Below are positions 35,100-46,248 of a stretch of 64,000 nt of DNA, in pieces. Location of the stretch: contig LLEY01000086.1 of assembly GCA_001414485.1 (NCBI GenBank), positions 1 through 64,000 of the forward strand, given 5' to 3'. Origin of the DNA: Calycina herbarum (lineage: Eukaryota > Ascomycota > Leotiomycetes > Helotiales > Pezizellaceae). The notes below the pieces were generated by a model. That model was given only the letters and a program-made list of their open reading frames with translations. It was not told the origin of the DNA and ran no database searches. Made by a program: the position numbers and the translations under genes. Numbering within the stretch: the first letter of the stretch is position 1; every line of letters starts with the position of its first letter.

Positions 35100-37531
35100 C
35101 TAGTTACCACTTCCTTTGACTTCATTGATCATTCTTGACGCTGTGGTAACAGACTCTAACTGTTCTTGGAACTCCTTCGTAATTTTTACCATTGACTTGA
35201 GGTGTTTTACGGTAACCTTCTTTTCGTCATCACCAAGTTCCTTGTTGTCAGTGCTGCGAGCAAGTGCTAGAGCAGAAGACACAACATTGCGAATTTGGCG
35301 CCCATTTAGCTTAGCTTCGCAGCCGTACTCGTCAATCCACTCGTTGATTGTATCGCGGTATTTGATGCATTTTGGCTCCAGTTGGTCGAGGAAGATTTTG
35401 AAAATCTTTCGCTTGTAATCCTTAGTCAAGTCTCCATATCAAATGGCCAAATGAATGGGAGATTAGACCGCAACATCGAGACCTGTAATTCGGTTGGTGG
35501 TCAGGATCATGATTCCTTGATAATATTCCAAGACCCGAAGTAGTACTGTGCCAAGCAATGTTAGTATGATTCAATTTCGAACTTATGATGAGGCCTACAA
35601 GATACCAAGGCATTCCTGTTCGGGTCACCATTCCGCATTCGAGTCTCAAGGAAAACGTCTGCTTCATCCCTGCATAGGTATGTTTAGAAGATTGAAGAAT
35701 GTTCAAATCTCAATTTCACTCACACCAAAAGAACAGCTTCCCAAGTTCCAGCCAAGGTGAACATCTGCTCTAAATTCTTTTCTGCTTTTGCAGCATCGAG
35801 ACCTATTTCAGCCACGCTTACTATGAAAGGTGGCTTCTCGTTTGCTTCTGCGATGGTTTCGGCGGTGAGCTTTCTGTTGTATTAATAAAAGATTCAAGGA
35901 TAATACTTGGAAATCTCTCACTGTTTTCCCCACGCCTGGTGGCCTATGCAAGAGTATGACAAGACCTTTCCCCTTGTCCTCAACCATGTCCTGAATCTGG
36001 GGTTTATCGTCCTCCTCTATCGCATTCCCACTTTGATGACTGGATAAAAGAGCATTGATCATCTCTTTGTACTCCCCTTTGGTTGCAATTGCTCCTTGAA
36101 CATGATTCCGGTTCGTTTATTAGAGACTGGACGGGTGGAATCCACACTAAACTGTCCCTAGAATTTCTCTTGGGTTGAGTAACCTAAGAACCGAGGACGA
36201 AGAAGACTTAGAAATATTTTGCCTATTTCTGTTTCCTCAGAACGCTTTTTTGCCTCGGAGCTTTCAATTGCTTTGACATAATCCGGCTCTAGCTCTCTAA
36301 GCTTGTGTCCTCCGCATCCTGCTGAAATTCAGTTAGTATAAATCCAACTGGATCGGAATGTTGTGCTTACTATAAGTCAAAAAGGCGTTGTGGTCAATAA
36401 TGTACTTTCCCCGGACCTGGTTGTTGTTATTGAGCCATCCCAAGTATGGGGAAGTGGGGTTAAGTGACCTTGACTGGCCGGCACTTGGCATCCTCTTTGG
36501 TATTTTGACCCTCCGGATCTCTGCCTCGGCTAATTTCATCCTGCTTTATCTGTTAGTACACTAATTCTCGGCGAGAGGGGTAACACGCGTGGAATGAAGC
36601 CCGTAGCTCTTACTCACATTTTCACGAGTTTGCTTCATGACACTACGCTTGTCCGAGAGAGCTTCGCCCTCATAATACTATTGCTACTTGGCACCTCGTG
36701 GTCCTCTGACCGTTAATATCAAGCCAGTCAACTTTGATGCTAGAGTTTTATGTTACGCGAGTGAAAGAACGACGATATGAAATATTTCAATGTAACCGAC
36801 AGTGAGAGGAGAAACAAAACAGATCACATACCTCACAGTTGTGTTAAAATGTGTACCACGTTTTACCAAATCAGCCTTGAGTTGTTCCACAGTCTTCACT
36901 TCCGTGTCTGAATCGACCTCCTCAAAGAAGTTGATTGGATAAGTAACGAGCATACTGATAGATTTTGTCCCCCGGAAATGATCAAATTTGAGCGAATACA
37001 AAACTCTCACAGTTTTACTGCCGTCCTAGTCGTAGCACCAACAATTAAACCATAAAACCGCTGGTAGTTCGTGACTTTTTTTGTAATTGTACGGAGGCGA
37101 ATTGACAACGAAGAATTGAGGTTCACCTAGAAATGGTTTAGCGAGGACCCTAGAACCGGGGACAAATGACGTCCAGAGGGTCTCGTAGGTAGTGATTTTG
37201 GATTTCAAATTTGATTCCCGTGTCTTGAAGTATCTATCGAGTTCGCCATCACCTATGACGTGTTCGAGTAGCATTTCGAGGTTACTTTGCGGTTGTTTCA
37301 TTGAGTCATCGTCGGTAGTCTGGGGTATCGTTGCTTTATTGAGTTTGTCTAAGAAATGAACCTACTCCAAAGGTTTCTGATTAGAGGATAGGCATGGGAG
37401 CGAGGCGTTTGGGTACCTACCAAAGGCATGAATGGGCTGACGATGTTCACGGGACAAGGAACAATTGGACCTTGATAGAAAACCAAATCCGTGAAGCTGT
37501 TGGGGATATTGATATTGATATTGATTTTCAT
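35100..37531 (-). pseudogene. broken AAA+ ATPase (DUF7025-type N-terminus)
   Basis: The pieces appear in family order. N-terminal domain: ETLWTSFVPGSRVLAKPF at about 37130-37190 and the block ending VLYSLKFDHFRGTKSI at about 36950-37010. Then Walker A (GLVILLHRPPGVGKT, about 35930-35975) continuing after an intron as LTAETIAEANEKPPF, Walker B (DEADVFLETRMRNGDPNRNA, about 35600-35660), sensor 1 region VLEYYQGIMILTTNRI (about 35480-35530) and a lid ending QEQLESVTTASRMINEV. Two in-frame stops lie between sensor and lid: TAA at 35463-35465 where CAA (Gln) is expected, and TGA at 35439-35441 where CGA (Arg) is expected. Both are C-to-T changes. The middle (36060-36700) has frame breaks I could not resolve by splicing. 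Confidence 0.75.
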
Positions 37532-37780
37532 CTCGAAATAATTGGATGAGTGGGGACAGTACTACTAGTGGCGTCAGGTAGTTGAAGCAAACCGGGACGG
37601 AGAAATAGAGAATTCTGTTAAAATTCGGAGAGATATAATGCTGCAGAGGTTTACTATTGTCAATTTATTTAATGTTGGATTTGCAATCTCTTTTCTTAAT
37701 CTACTAATCTATCGTACGATCTATTTTAGTTTAACTACCGAAGTAGGCTTTTAACACGTACATTCCTTTACAACAGTTTT

Positions 37781-39090
37781 CTATTCCTCCTTAAAAAGCT
37801 CTTCGAGGTAAGCATAGCCTGTCTCGATTTCGCTAAGCGAGTAAGGAATACCATTTTGTTGAATGTTTGGTTCTCTCTTTGGCTTGGTCAGCTTGGTATT
37901 TGGTTTCAAAACCTGCAGTCTTAAAATAAAAAGCAATTCTCCGAGGTAATCATCACTTGGAGATTTGTTGACTTCTGCGTGGAGAACATTTAATCCTCTA
38001 ACACATTGCCCGCTCAGTACAAGTGCCTTTGAATACTGAATTGAGACCTCTCGGTTGTACCCTGACTTCCCATATTCGTTTATCATCCCAAACAGATAAT
38101 GTTTTATGTACCCTTCCCAGTGCGGCCCTGGTTTGACAATTTAATAAGTGACGTGCTTCAGAGAATCTGCCAAGTTCGATCGACAGCTTTGCTAATGAAA
38201 GCCAAATGTCTATAATGAACCTTTATAGAAAAATCGAGGCCCTACTGTCCGACGCCACGGATTTTGGGAAGTGCATATCTCATCATCCAAAGTCTAGCTG
38301 TAATAAACTTAGAGCGGGCCGCGATATTTTTCCCAGCTAGTGCAAGCTCCACGCCTCTTTCCCAAGTAGCGCGCGCTTCAGGGTCGCATTCAACACCTGT
38401 TAAAGCAACATCTGACCACCAGGACAGCCGAAGTCCTTCCACATCAGGGGGATCAAGACCGTAAACATTCAGCTTCGTATAATAACTATAATCTATCAAG
38501 CGCTTCAAAAGCAAGTTCCAGAGTGCGCCACCATATTAGCGAACCCCTTTTAATCCTTCAGCAAGTTCGTTGCTTACGCGTGCGATATCTTCCTTCTTGT
38601 GATACTTTTTTTCAGCTGTGAAACTTAAGTCGACCTCTATTACGAGTTCAAAAAACCTCCGATCAATCTTCCAAATATGCAGGTCACAACGACAAGCATT
38701 GAACACCTCGATCATTCTTGGTAGGAAGCATCCACCTGTAACGGCTTCTTGCAGCGTCGGCACAGAAGAAAAGGTCTCGTCTCCAGTCTAGATCGTGATT
38801 TCCGGTACCGTTTTGAGTTTTTCCGGGTCGACATTTTTTGTTTTCATTGGCATGACTTTACGGAGGAAGTCGATAAGGGTTTTGGTAGTGATGATCAGCA
38901 CCATATCATTGTTTCGATATAAGGAGAGTTCAATCTCCCCCTGGAAGCTTGCTTGTTCCCGGTCGCTAGCGGGCTTGCCTAATGAAGATTCCCAGCTTCA
39001 GTGATCGCCTCGCAATCTTCAAGAGAAAGATTTGCCCAGATTTTATCACTAAGTTCGCGTAGGAGTCTCAAAAGTGGTGAAGTCATGTTT
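37781..39090 (-). pseudogene. decayed paralogue of the F-box-like gene at 53431-55146
   Basis: Begins MPNMTSPLLRLLRELSDKIW, an F-box-like start, then a TAG after AGNLH. In other frames come MVLIITTKTLIDFLRKVMPM (compare LVLIISSRSCIDSLRKILPM in the intact gene), an acidic block around ELVIEVDLSFTAEKKY, WWSDVALTG-type sequence and a C-terminal helical region (YSKALVLSGQCVRGLNVLH). Several stops and frame changes separate them. Order and spacing follow the intact paralogue, so this is a decayed duplicate. Confidence 0.65.
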
Positions 39091-39552
39091 GGCATCCGTC
39101 TTCGTTTAAATGTGTTTGGAATTTTGAGATGAAGTGGTGTATTTATATAGATGGTATATGTTGTGGGGTGATTAATCTAGTAGCTCTGGAAAAACCACCC
39201 GAGTTTATTTTATGATTGTTCAGAGAGCTGTCCTTTACTTTTAATCATAACGGCTTGAGTCGGAGCCTGATTCTGAATAGGAATCTCCTTGATTCCTTCT
39301 ATTGTATTCCCACCGGTGACAATCTACGTAAAGACTATCTGACCAAGAACTTCTCCAGGAGGATAAATCAGGTGACCAATATCACTTTCCCCTCAAGTCA
39401 TTTGGGGGTTCGAACATTCATTGATTTTTGTTTAGCTCAGTTCCTATTGAATCTCTGCGTTTTTCGGGGCTGATTTTAAAGAGGAGAGGTGCCATATGGT
39501 GGTATTTCTTGCGATTACTACAGTGGCATTGGCTTTCTTTTTGAACCTCTCT

Positions 39553-39780
39553 CGGGATGGACAATAAAAGCAGCAGTAAATACATCAGGTTCATCCCTTC
39601 CCTGCCCATCTAGCTCTCGTTGTTCTAGCTTTTTAGCGCAACTCAAAGCAATTATTCTAAACACTTAGAACAATTAAAAATATTAACTCAGGTGTATTAG
39701 AACAATAAAGTTCAATTGTCCCAAAGTGTTAGGTAATTGAAGTTGGAATTTCCTGCCACTTTTAATATCAACCGGGAGCC
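39553..39780. mobile_element. MITE family copy 1
   Basis: Left end CTCGGGATGGACAATAAAAG..GCAGTAAATAC, right end GCCACTTTTAATATCAACCGGGAG, which is an imperfect inverted repeat of about 35 bp. Inside is the family block AGAACAATAAAGTTCAATTGTCC, reversed relative to copies 3 and 4. About 228 bp, no coding sequence. Confidence 0.7.
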
Positions 39781-40073
39781 TATGAACGAGAGTAAGCTCA
39801 GCAGTCTACTACCATTATAAAAATTCGGAGGAATAAATGGCTTTGCCTATATAGGGAGTTTAATGACTAACAGGCCAGCACACTTCTCCCACTAATCTTA
39901 AGTAGAGCATCGGGGAACTCCTGATTCTTGTCAAATGAGATTTGAAAGTTCTGACTTGTTCTTCAATGTAATATTGTAAATCTTCCTTGATTATCATGAT
40001 ACATGAATAGAATCGTCGCTACCAACACCCCTTCCCCACATGGATTTTATTAACACCCCTATTCCCTCAATTA

Positions 40074-41230
40074 TTAACTACCCGCTGGCAATTCAACTCT
40101 CGGGGTTTCTACTTTTAGTCCATTCTCCGGCGCCACCCACATCTCCGACGGTTCTCTTCCTACCTGCGATGACATTTCTATACTCGAACCGTAAGGCTGC
40201 AAAGGTTTGGAATCCAGTCCATTCTCAGCAACACCTGGCGCATTCGGTGAGCGAGTTCTTCTCTTGAAAAGTATAAACGCGACAAGCATGCTTATTAGTC
40301 CCACTACTCCTAGAGAAACCCCAACCCCAACGCCAATTATTCCGCCCTGACTCAGTCCTTCGGATTCGAGATTTGGGGCCGGGAGAGGAGACGATGTACT
40401 CGTTGGTGGCGTCGAAGTAGTGGCAGGTGTGAGCGCCGGACTTATACTCGTAGTAGAAGCAGACGTTGAAGGGGGTATTGATGAAGACGATGCTATCGAA
40501 GACGTAACTTGATCTTGAAATATAAAGCCATTCATATGAACACCAGTTATCTCGGATCCGCTCCCACCAATTTGCACAGTTGAATCTGACCAAGAAGTAC
40601 CTATGCCTTTCTTTATGAGAATAGTTTGACCACTTGTCAAAGTCGAGTTACATTGACCTTGTGACCCGGGTGGTAGGATAACTCCCGCGTATCCGTACTG
40701 TCTTCTCTTCTTAGTTTTGAACTGGTGGGCTGGCTGATAGTACTTACGAGGGACAGCAAGCTACCAAGGAAGTTATAGGATTTATTGAGCTCACGGTGGC
40801 CGTCATGTAGCCATTCGGACAGGAGAAAGGTCCGAGGTTGATGTTTGTTTTACTTGATGTTGCTAGATTACTCATGTGAGCAACTCTCATTTGAACAATT
40901 AAAGGTAGATTTACAGTGTTGAAACCACCATAGTGTCTGCTCGACAGGAAGACATCTGACCAACGGTTCAACCGCTTGACCATAGTATGGATCAAAAGCG
41001 ACAGCCTTCGCAACAGGCTGGTTAGGTAGATAATAGAACGACGACGAACATGCCAACAATGGTGGGCCTGGCGTAGTAAAGGGCACCCAGTTTGTCGTGA
41101 TTCCATCTGTCCCAACCTCTTGCGATGGTCGAGTTGTTGTCATAATTAGACATGAGCCGGAGCTCAATCTGCTTGAAGTCGGAAAAAATGCGAAGCGTCG
41201 ACAAGGTGAAAACAAGACTGAGAGTTTGAA
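40074..41230 (-). pseudogene. surface-type single-pass membrane protein, probably frameshifted
   Basis: Exon pieces: about 41230-40915, 40862-40748 and 40697-40074. The ectodomain matches a fungal family pattern (WVPFTTPGPPLLACSSSFYY, VAKAVAFDPYYGQAVEPL, LGPFSCPNGYMTATVS, SLVACCPS, QCNSTLTSGQTILIKK). A Ser/Thr/Pro stalk, a membrane helix (IIGVGVGVSLGVVGLISML) and an Arg-rich tail (FKRRTR) follow. The first intron (40863-40914) is in phase. The second (40698-40747, good GTAAGT and ACAG) joins phase 2 to phase 0 and would end the protein soon after at a TGA. I could not find an alternative site, so a 1-nt lesion is likely. The start codon and signal peptide are unresolved. Confidence 0.55.
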
Positions 41231-42480
41231 GTCGAAATCTGAGGAAGAAAAAGAACACCAGGCAGAGGTAAGTCCACCGTCTCAAGAGGAAGATGGGAGA
41301 GCCGAGTACCCGCTTCCGCCCAAACTACGCCACTGAAGACATAAAACAAGACTTATCCCCATGTGGACTTCAAATCCATTGGTGGCGCGTAACGAGCCAG
41401 TAACTTTCCGAGTATAGTGGAGGATCGTGATAACAAAAACGCGCCTTTTGAAGAAAGTAACGTGCTTTTTATTGGCTGGAGAAGCATCTAATCTGGGGGC
41501 GAAAGAGGTTGAGATTGCTCATTATTATTCCTCAAACCAACGAGGTAATCTTCTGGGTTCTTACGTGTATCCATAAGGCTGAAAATCTTCCTTGGTGCAC
41601 TTTGGTTATTGGTTTGAGGTTTTATGTCAATGATGTGACGGATCCCACAAGTGTAACGTAACAGGGGAAAGAAGGGGGGGGGGGGGGGGGGGTGGCTTGC
41701 GTTTCAGGGTATTAAACAGTAATAGTCCCCTCGCAAACTCAAATTATTATTGGAGGTGAGAAGAGGAATACTCTCAAGCTAAAGAATTGCATTGCCGTGT
41801 TAAATTGGAGTGTGTTATCCAGCGTGCGGTGCTACTCGCACAATACTCTGGGAAAATAAGCGAGCGCGAATCCCGACCGAAATAGGAAATTGACGGAGCA
41901 AGGTTTACATCTAGCCAATCACCACTGGATTACCGTAAATTGCATTCTTCACTAAGCCTTGCTTTAAAAATAACTTTGCCTCACGTAAATCAATCACCAC
42001 CAAATGTTCGTGATTGAGGCGTAGAAATTTTGAACAATTGTAATGATGTGGATGCAAAATATAAACAACATAAAGTATTTCAAGCTTTGAGTGTTTCGAA
42101 TAGTCGGGACAAGAATCATAACCACTTTTCGCCCTCAGAAGGTTCACTGGGAGGCTAAGCCAATCTACAATACATATAGTTCTCAAAAGACCCTCCTCTC
42201 CCTTCGACGAACGGAAACAAGACTACACCCTCCCGAATGAGTAAGGGCGTATATAATATCACGTTGGCGGAGACCAAAGCTCTCTTGTGCATCATCTTTT
42301 CTTCAAAAAGAGTTTTCTTCGTGGGAGAGACCTCGATTCTGTGTTTAAATCTAAGGCCATTCAGTTCATTATCACACCACTTTTGTTTGCATCTCTAATT
42401 CACTTACCCAAACTCCATTTAAACCATATGATAAATATGGCAGCGAGTTAGTTTATCAAGAAATGGGTTGGCACGTCTGG
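41231..42480. other. intergenic DNA with a 19-nt G run
   Basis: No supported gene. 41674-41692 is an uninterrupted run of 19 G. A (TA)n stretch begins near 42563 inside the following relic. Confidence 0.5.
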
Positions 42481-42499
42481 GCTTCAGCGCTGGCAGGTG

Positions 42500-43560
42500 G
42501 AAACAGTGGAAGAGGGGTTTCGAGTTGTTCTTGCACACGGGGTCCAAGACCTAGATGCTGCACATATATATATATGCTCAAAGCTTCAGGTTTTCCACCC
42601 AGAACCAACTGACCGACACCGATAGGGGAGCGAAGGCCACATTGGGAAAGCAGGTGCTGCCGACAGATCTACCCTTCATACCAAAGCGCCAGGCTTCAAG
42701 GAGGGATGCTTGAAAAAAGATTCCGTTCTCGCTTCCACGGCAGAATCGCCGGAGAAACTGGGTACCAATCAGATCGAGTCGTTTTTCTTACACTCCCCTA
42801 ATCCAGATGCGTCTATTGAGGAAGAAACTCTCGCTGTGGTACAAGAGCTGTACGTTGCTGAGAAATTCCGTCAACTGGGCGTCTCAAATTTCAATGTCGA
42901 AGAATTCAAACAGCTGTATGATGTAGCGTGCAGCGTCTTCACGTGGCTATATCTTACCAACTGTTTTCCAAGGAAGTTATAGCGCAATCGTACGACATGC
43001 CGAGGAGGAATTGTTACCCCTTCTGGGTAGCCTCGCTCGCAGTAGACAAGAAAAGCGGCAGTAAATAACTCGTTGTACCACACTTTCTAGATATTACTTA
43101 AATACTTTAGGACAATAAAACTTCATTGTTCTAAGCCATCTAGGGAAATATTCAATTGTCCTAAGTATTTAGGTTAAATTAACTTACATTATCCTAGAGA
43201 ATAGGGACAGTGAGCTAGATAGGCAGGTACAAACCTGAAGTATTTACTGCTGCTTTTATTGTCTACCGCGAGCCTCGGTTTTTCTTTCTATGTTTACACG
43301 CCTCTAGTCCAAGTCAGCAGATGAGTTCGTTGGATCGCAGCATATGAAACGCCACAGGGACAAGAATACCGACGTCGGTAAATTGTACAAGCACTTAAAC
43401 AACCATTCACACCTTGTAGCGGCCTGGAAAAATCTTAGAGATGGTCCTCTTCCAGCTGATGTTGTGAAGTTGATTGAAGATATTTGACAAATTGTCAAAC
43501 ATGAGTCTCTATTGGATGTTTACTACGGTTGAGCATGCTGAGAAATGGAAGAGGATGAGA
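42500..43560 (+). pseudogene. aldo-keto reductase relic split by a MITE
   Basis: Before the insertion: FELFLHTGSKTLDAA (about 42520-42560, compare the ELDTARxY active-site region of AKR7-type enzymes), then a TA-repeat and frame change, then STLHTKAPGFKEGCLKKDSV and IESFFLHSPNPDASIEE ... EKFRQLGVSNFNVEEF (42670-42935), which are clear AKR core motifs. After the element: HLVAAWKNLRDGPLPADVVK followed by LIEDI, a TGA where Trp is expected (near 43485), and QIVKHESLYWM. Segments between these blocks are missing. It resembles aflatoxin-aldehyde reductase-like AKRs. Not functional. Confidence 0.75.
43033..43277. mobile_element. MITE family copy 2, inside the reductase relic
   Basis: Left end CTCGCAGTAGACAAGAAAAG..GCAGTAAATAAC; right end GTATTTACTGCTGCTTTTATTGTCTACCGCGAGCC. 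The ends form an inverted repeat of about 35 bp with few mismatches. About 245 bp, non-coding. It lies between the N-terminal and C-terminal coding blocks of the aldo-keto reductase relic. Confidence 0.78.
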
Positions 43561-43656
43561 CTGTCAGTTACGGATACCCGAATCAAACTCAGATGTCAGC
43601 ACAGTAACTTCCCTTCCCACTGTATAAGTCTAACAAGCAACATCCACCAAGAGAAA

Positions 43657-45666
43657 CTAAGCAGAATCACTACTCTCCGTCTTCTCTCCCTTCTTCTCGT
43701 CTATCTTTTTCTCATCCACAACACCAGCTCCCTCCACCCCCCTCACACCCTCAACAACACCCCCAGCAAGCGCACCAACAGGCACCTCCCCGACTGTGAT
43801 CTTCGGCCCCGTAAACCACTTCCTCGCCCACCCAAAGTAATACCCCAAAGCCCCACCCCAAACCGCCATATTAATAACAACAGTATAATTCATCGTCTCG
43901 CTAGTCGGTCCCGGTCCCCCCGTAGGAAACATAGCCAACAAAATGCCGAAGACGAGAAAGATGATTGCAAACCAAGCAATAGGAATCGATGCTTTCCCAG
44001 TATAGAAAGGCCCAGGAACGAATTTATGTTGTCCCCAGACTACACGACAGAATATTGGGGTGAGCCAGGCGAGGTTGTTCCCCGCTACTGCCAAAGAAAA
44101 TAATGCGGAAGCAGCAGCGGGTGCAATTAAGCAGAGGAGACCGAGGATAGCGGCCAGGAAGACACAACCCCAGATACAGCGAAGAGGGATATATCCAAAT
44201 CTTCTACTTATAGGTCTGAAAAAGCTTGAGAACGGTAACGCACCATCTCTGGAGAAAGCCCAGGTTTGACGAGATGCAGCGACCGTGATGGAAAGTCCCA
44301 TGAGAAATTGGACTATGAATAGAAGAGACATAAGGGCAAGCGTTCCTTTCTTCCCAATAGCATCATAATATATCTGCGCCATCGGTTGTCCAAATGAAGA
44401 ACCGAGAACGGATTCCAAATCCGGACTGATACAGGATGCGAGCACGATCATGATTATGAAACCGAGGAACCAGCATGAGCCGATTGACATTAGGATTCCG
44501 TAGGGTACGGCTTTTGCTGCGTTTGCTGCTTCTTCTGACATATGGACGCATGAATCGAATGCTCCGATTGTCTGGATTGGTTAGTTATGGAGAGAAAATG
44601 CTTCGGAAAACGTACCCAGATTGGAGACAACCACGAAAGCATAAACGCCCAACCCGTAGGCCATGTCGTCAAATTCTCCGTCTTCGCGAATATATAATGC
44701 GCATCATTCCTCTCACTCCCAAGCCGTTTACCAACAGGAAGAGCAATAATAGTAGCAGCAATAAGAATTAAGTTCATAACCACAAAGACAGTTTGCAACT
44801 TCCCCATGATCTTCGAGAGTGTTGATGCGAGGACACCGTGGAGTAAAACACAAGCGAGGAAGACCGAGTATACAATTCCATTTGTGGGTTCCCATTCTCC
44901 GTCGCGGGATATGACGATACTAGGAGACAGATGAGCAATGGGAGAGAGAGGAAGGGGAAGGGGGACATACACAGAACAAAACATCAAAGCAAATCCATAA
45001 TCAATACTACACAGTCCCCCTACAAGCCCTAGTGTATTCGAATACCCAACCAAAAAACTCAACGCATTCCTTGTCTTTTCCGAGGCAAAATAATGTGTCC
45101 TATTCAGAATCATAATTAGCACACTTCCCCAATACCCCCTCTCTCCCCCTTATCCCCTCATCCCCTCCCCCAATTACTCGAAAATAAAGACAAAACATAC
45201 CACCAATACAACCCCCCACTAGTAGGCATCGCACTCCCCAGATCCGCCATTGCAACCCCAACAACAAAAATACACCCACTAGCCAAAAACCAGCCCCAAA
45301 CCATGCCCACAGGCCCGGCAGGAATGGAGAAAGCGAGGGTCGAGGCGATGGATGGGAGGAGTCCCATGATACTAAATGCGATGCCGAAGACTTCTATCAT
45401 AGTGAAATTTCGTCGGAGTTCTTGTTTATAGCCCAACTTGGCTGGTATCGAGAAGTTAATATAATGGTAATAGGGCAATTGGGGAAAGGTAGGGAATGGG
45501 TAGGAGGGATGGAAGTACCTAGAAGTTCGGCATCTGCTTCTCCTGCTAGTAGTTCTTCGAAAGGGGGTGGAGGGGAAGAAACAGATGCTGAATGGCGAGA
45601 AGCCATTTTCTCGAGATTTGGATGCGGTTGAGCACCTGTTTGAGATGCTGTCGTGGTTTCCACCAT
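43657..45666 (-). CDS. APC-family amino acid/choline-type permease
   Basis: Predicted 12-helix plasma-membrane permease of 578 aa. Exons 45666-45519, 45441-45201, 45099-44971, 44919-44616 and 44571-43657; introns 77, 101, 51 and 44 bp, all in phase. The N-terminus is hydrophilic (MVETTTASQ...). Family motifs: NFTMIEVFGIAFSIMGLLPS (helix 1 with the unwound Gly-rich start), PTSGGLYWWTHYFASEK (helix 3), a DSCVHMSEEAANAAKAVPYG loop typical of the GABA permease/choline transporter (UGA4/Hnm1-like) group, and ASRQTWAFSRDGALPFS. The C-terminus is Gly/Val/Glu-rich and cytosolic. The substrate could be GABA, another amino acid or choline; sequence alone does not decide. It is the first gene downstream of the relic block. 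Confidence 0.92.
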
Positions 45667-46248
45667 GTTTACAATTGCTCCCGTTACGCGCTGAGAGATC
45701 CCAAGCAAAGGACGAAATGGAGAAGGGCAGCTCCTCTCATAAATCAAGTCTAAATCAACCCCATTTTCTTACCGTCAGATCTTTTCCGCGACGTAACACA
45801 AATCGCATCATCTCATTGGTTTGATTGTGTGTAATAGAAAGCTGGGTGGTTGGGGTAGCACTCGTACTGCAAGATAAGAAAAGCTGCGTGGCGATAGCGG
45901 CTTACTGATTTGGTTCTTGATAGCAGGGGAGCTTTGCATCGGTCATGGAAGCCTGATTTGCTGATATTCTTCGGAGGAAGCTACTAAAATGGTAAATATA
46001 ACCAGGACAATGACATGATTTGTTGGATTGAACGATGGCTTGCATGGTGTTTAGCTATCGCGATAGCTGGTGTGGGATGACGTTGGAGAATCCCTGTAAA
46101 TAACAAATGAGGGGTAGAAGGATGGAGGGGTGCGGCCATAAGAACGAGAGAGAAAATATTGTAGGAGAGAATGGATGTTGTATGTATGTATCTCGTGCAA
46201 AAATGCACTTCAATGTTCCCCAACACCAAATCAATCAAGACCCCAATC
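45667..46248. promoter_or_regulatory. permease promoter and P450 3' region
   Basis: The 582 bp between the permease start and the P450 stop (both genes on the minus strand) holds the permease promoter. It contains a self-complementary AGCTATCGCGATAGCT near 46052-46067 and no gene. Confidence 0.5.

Noticed and set aside
41674..41692. 19-nt G run as a possible G-quadruplex control site
   Set aside because: Intergenic, next to no intact gene, and homopolymer length is unreliable in assemblies.
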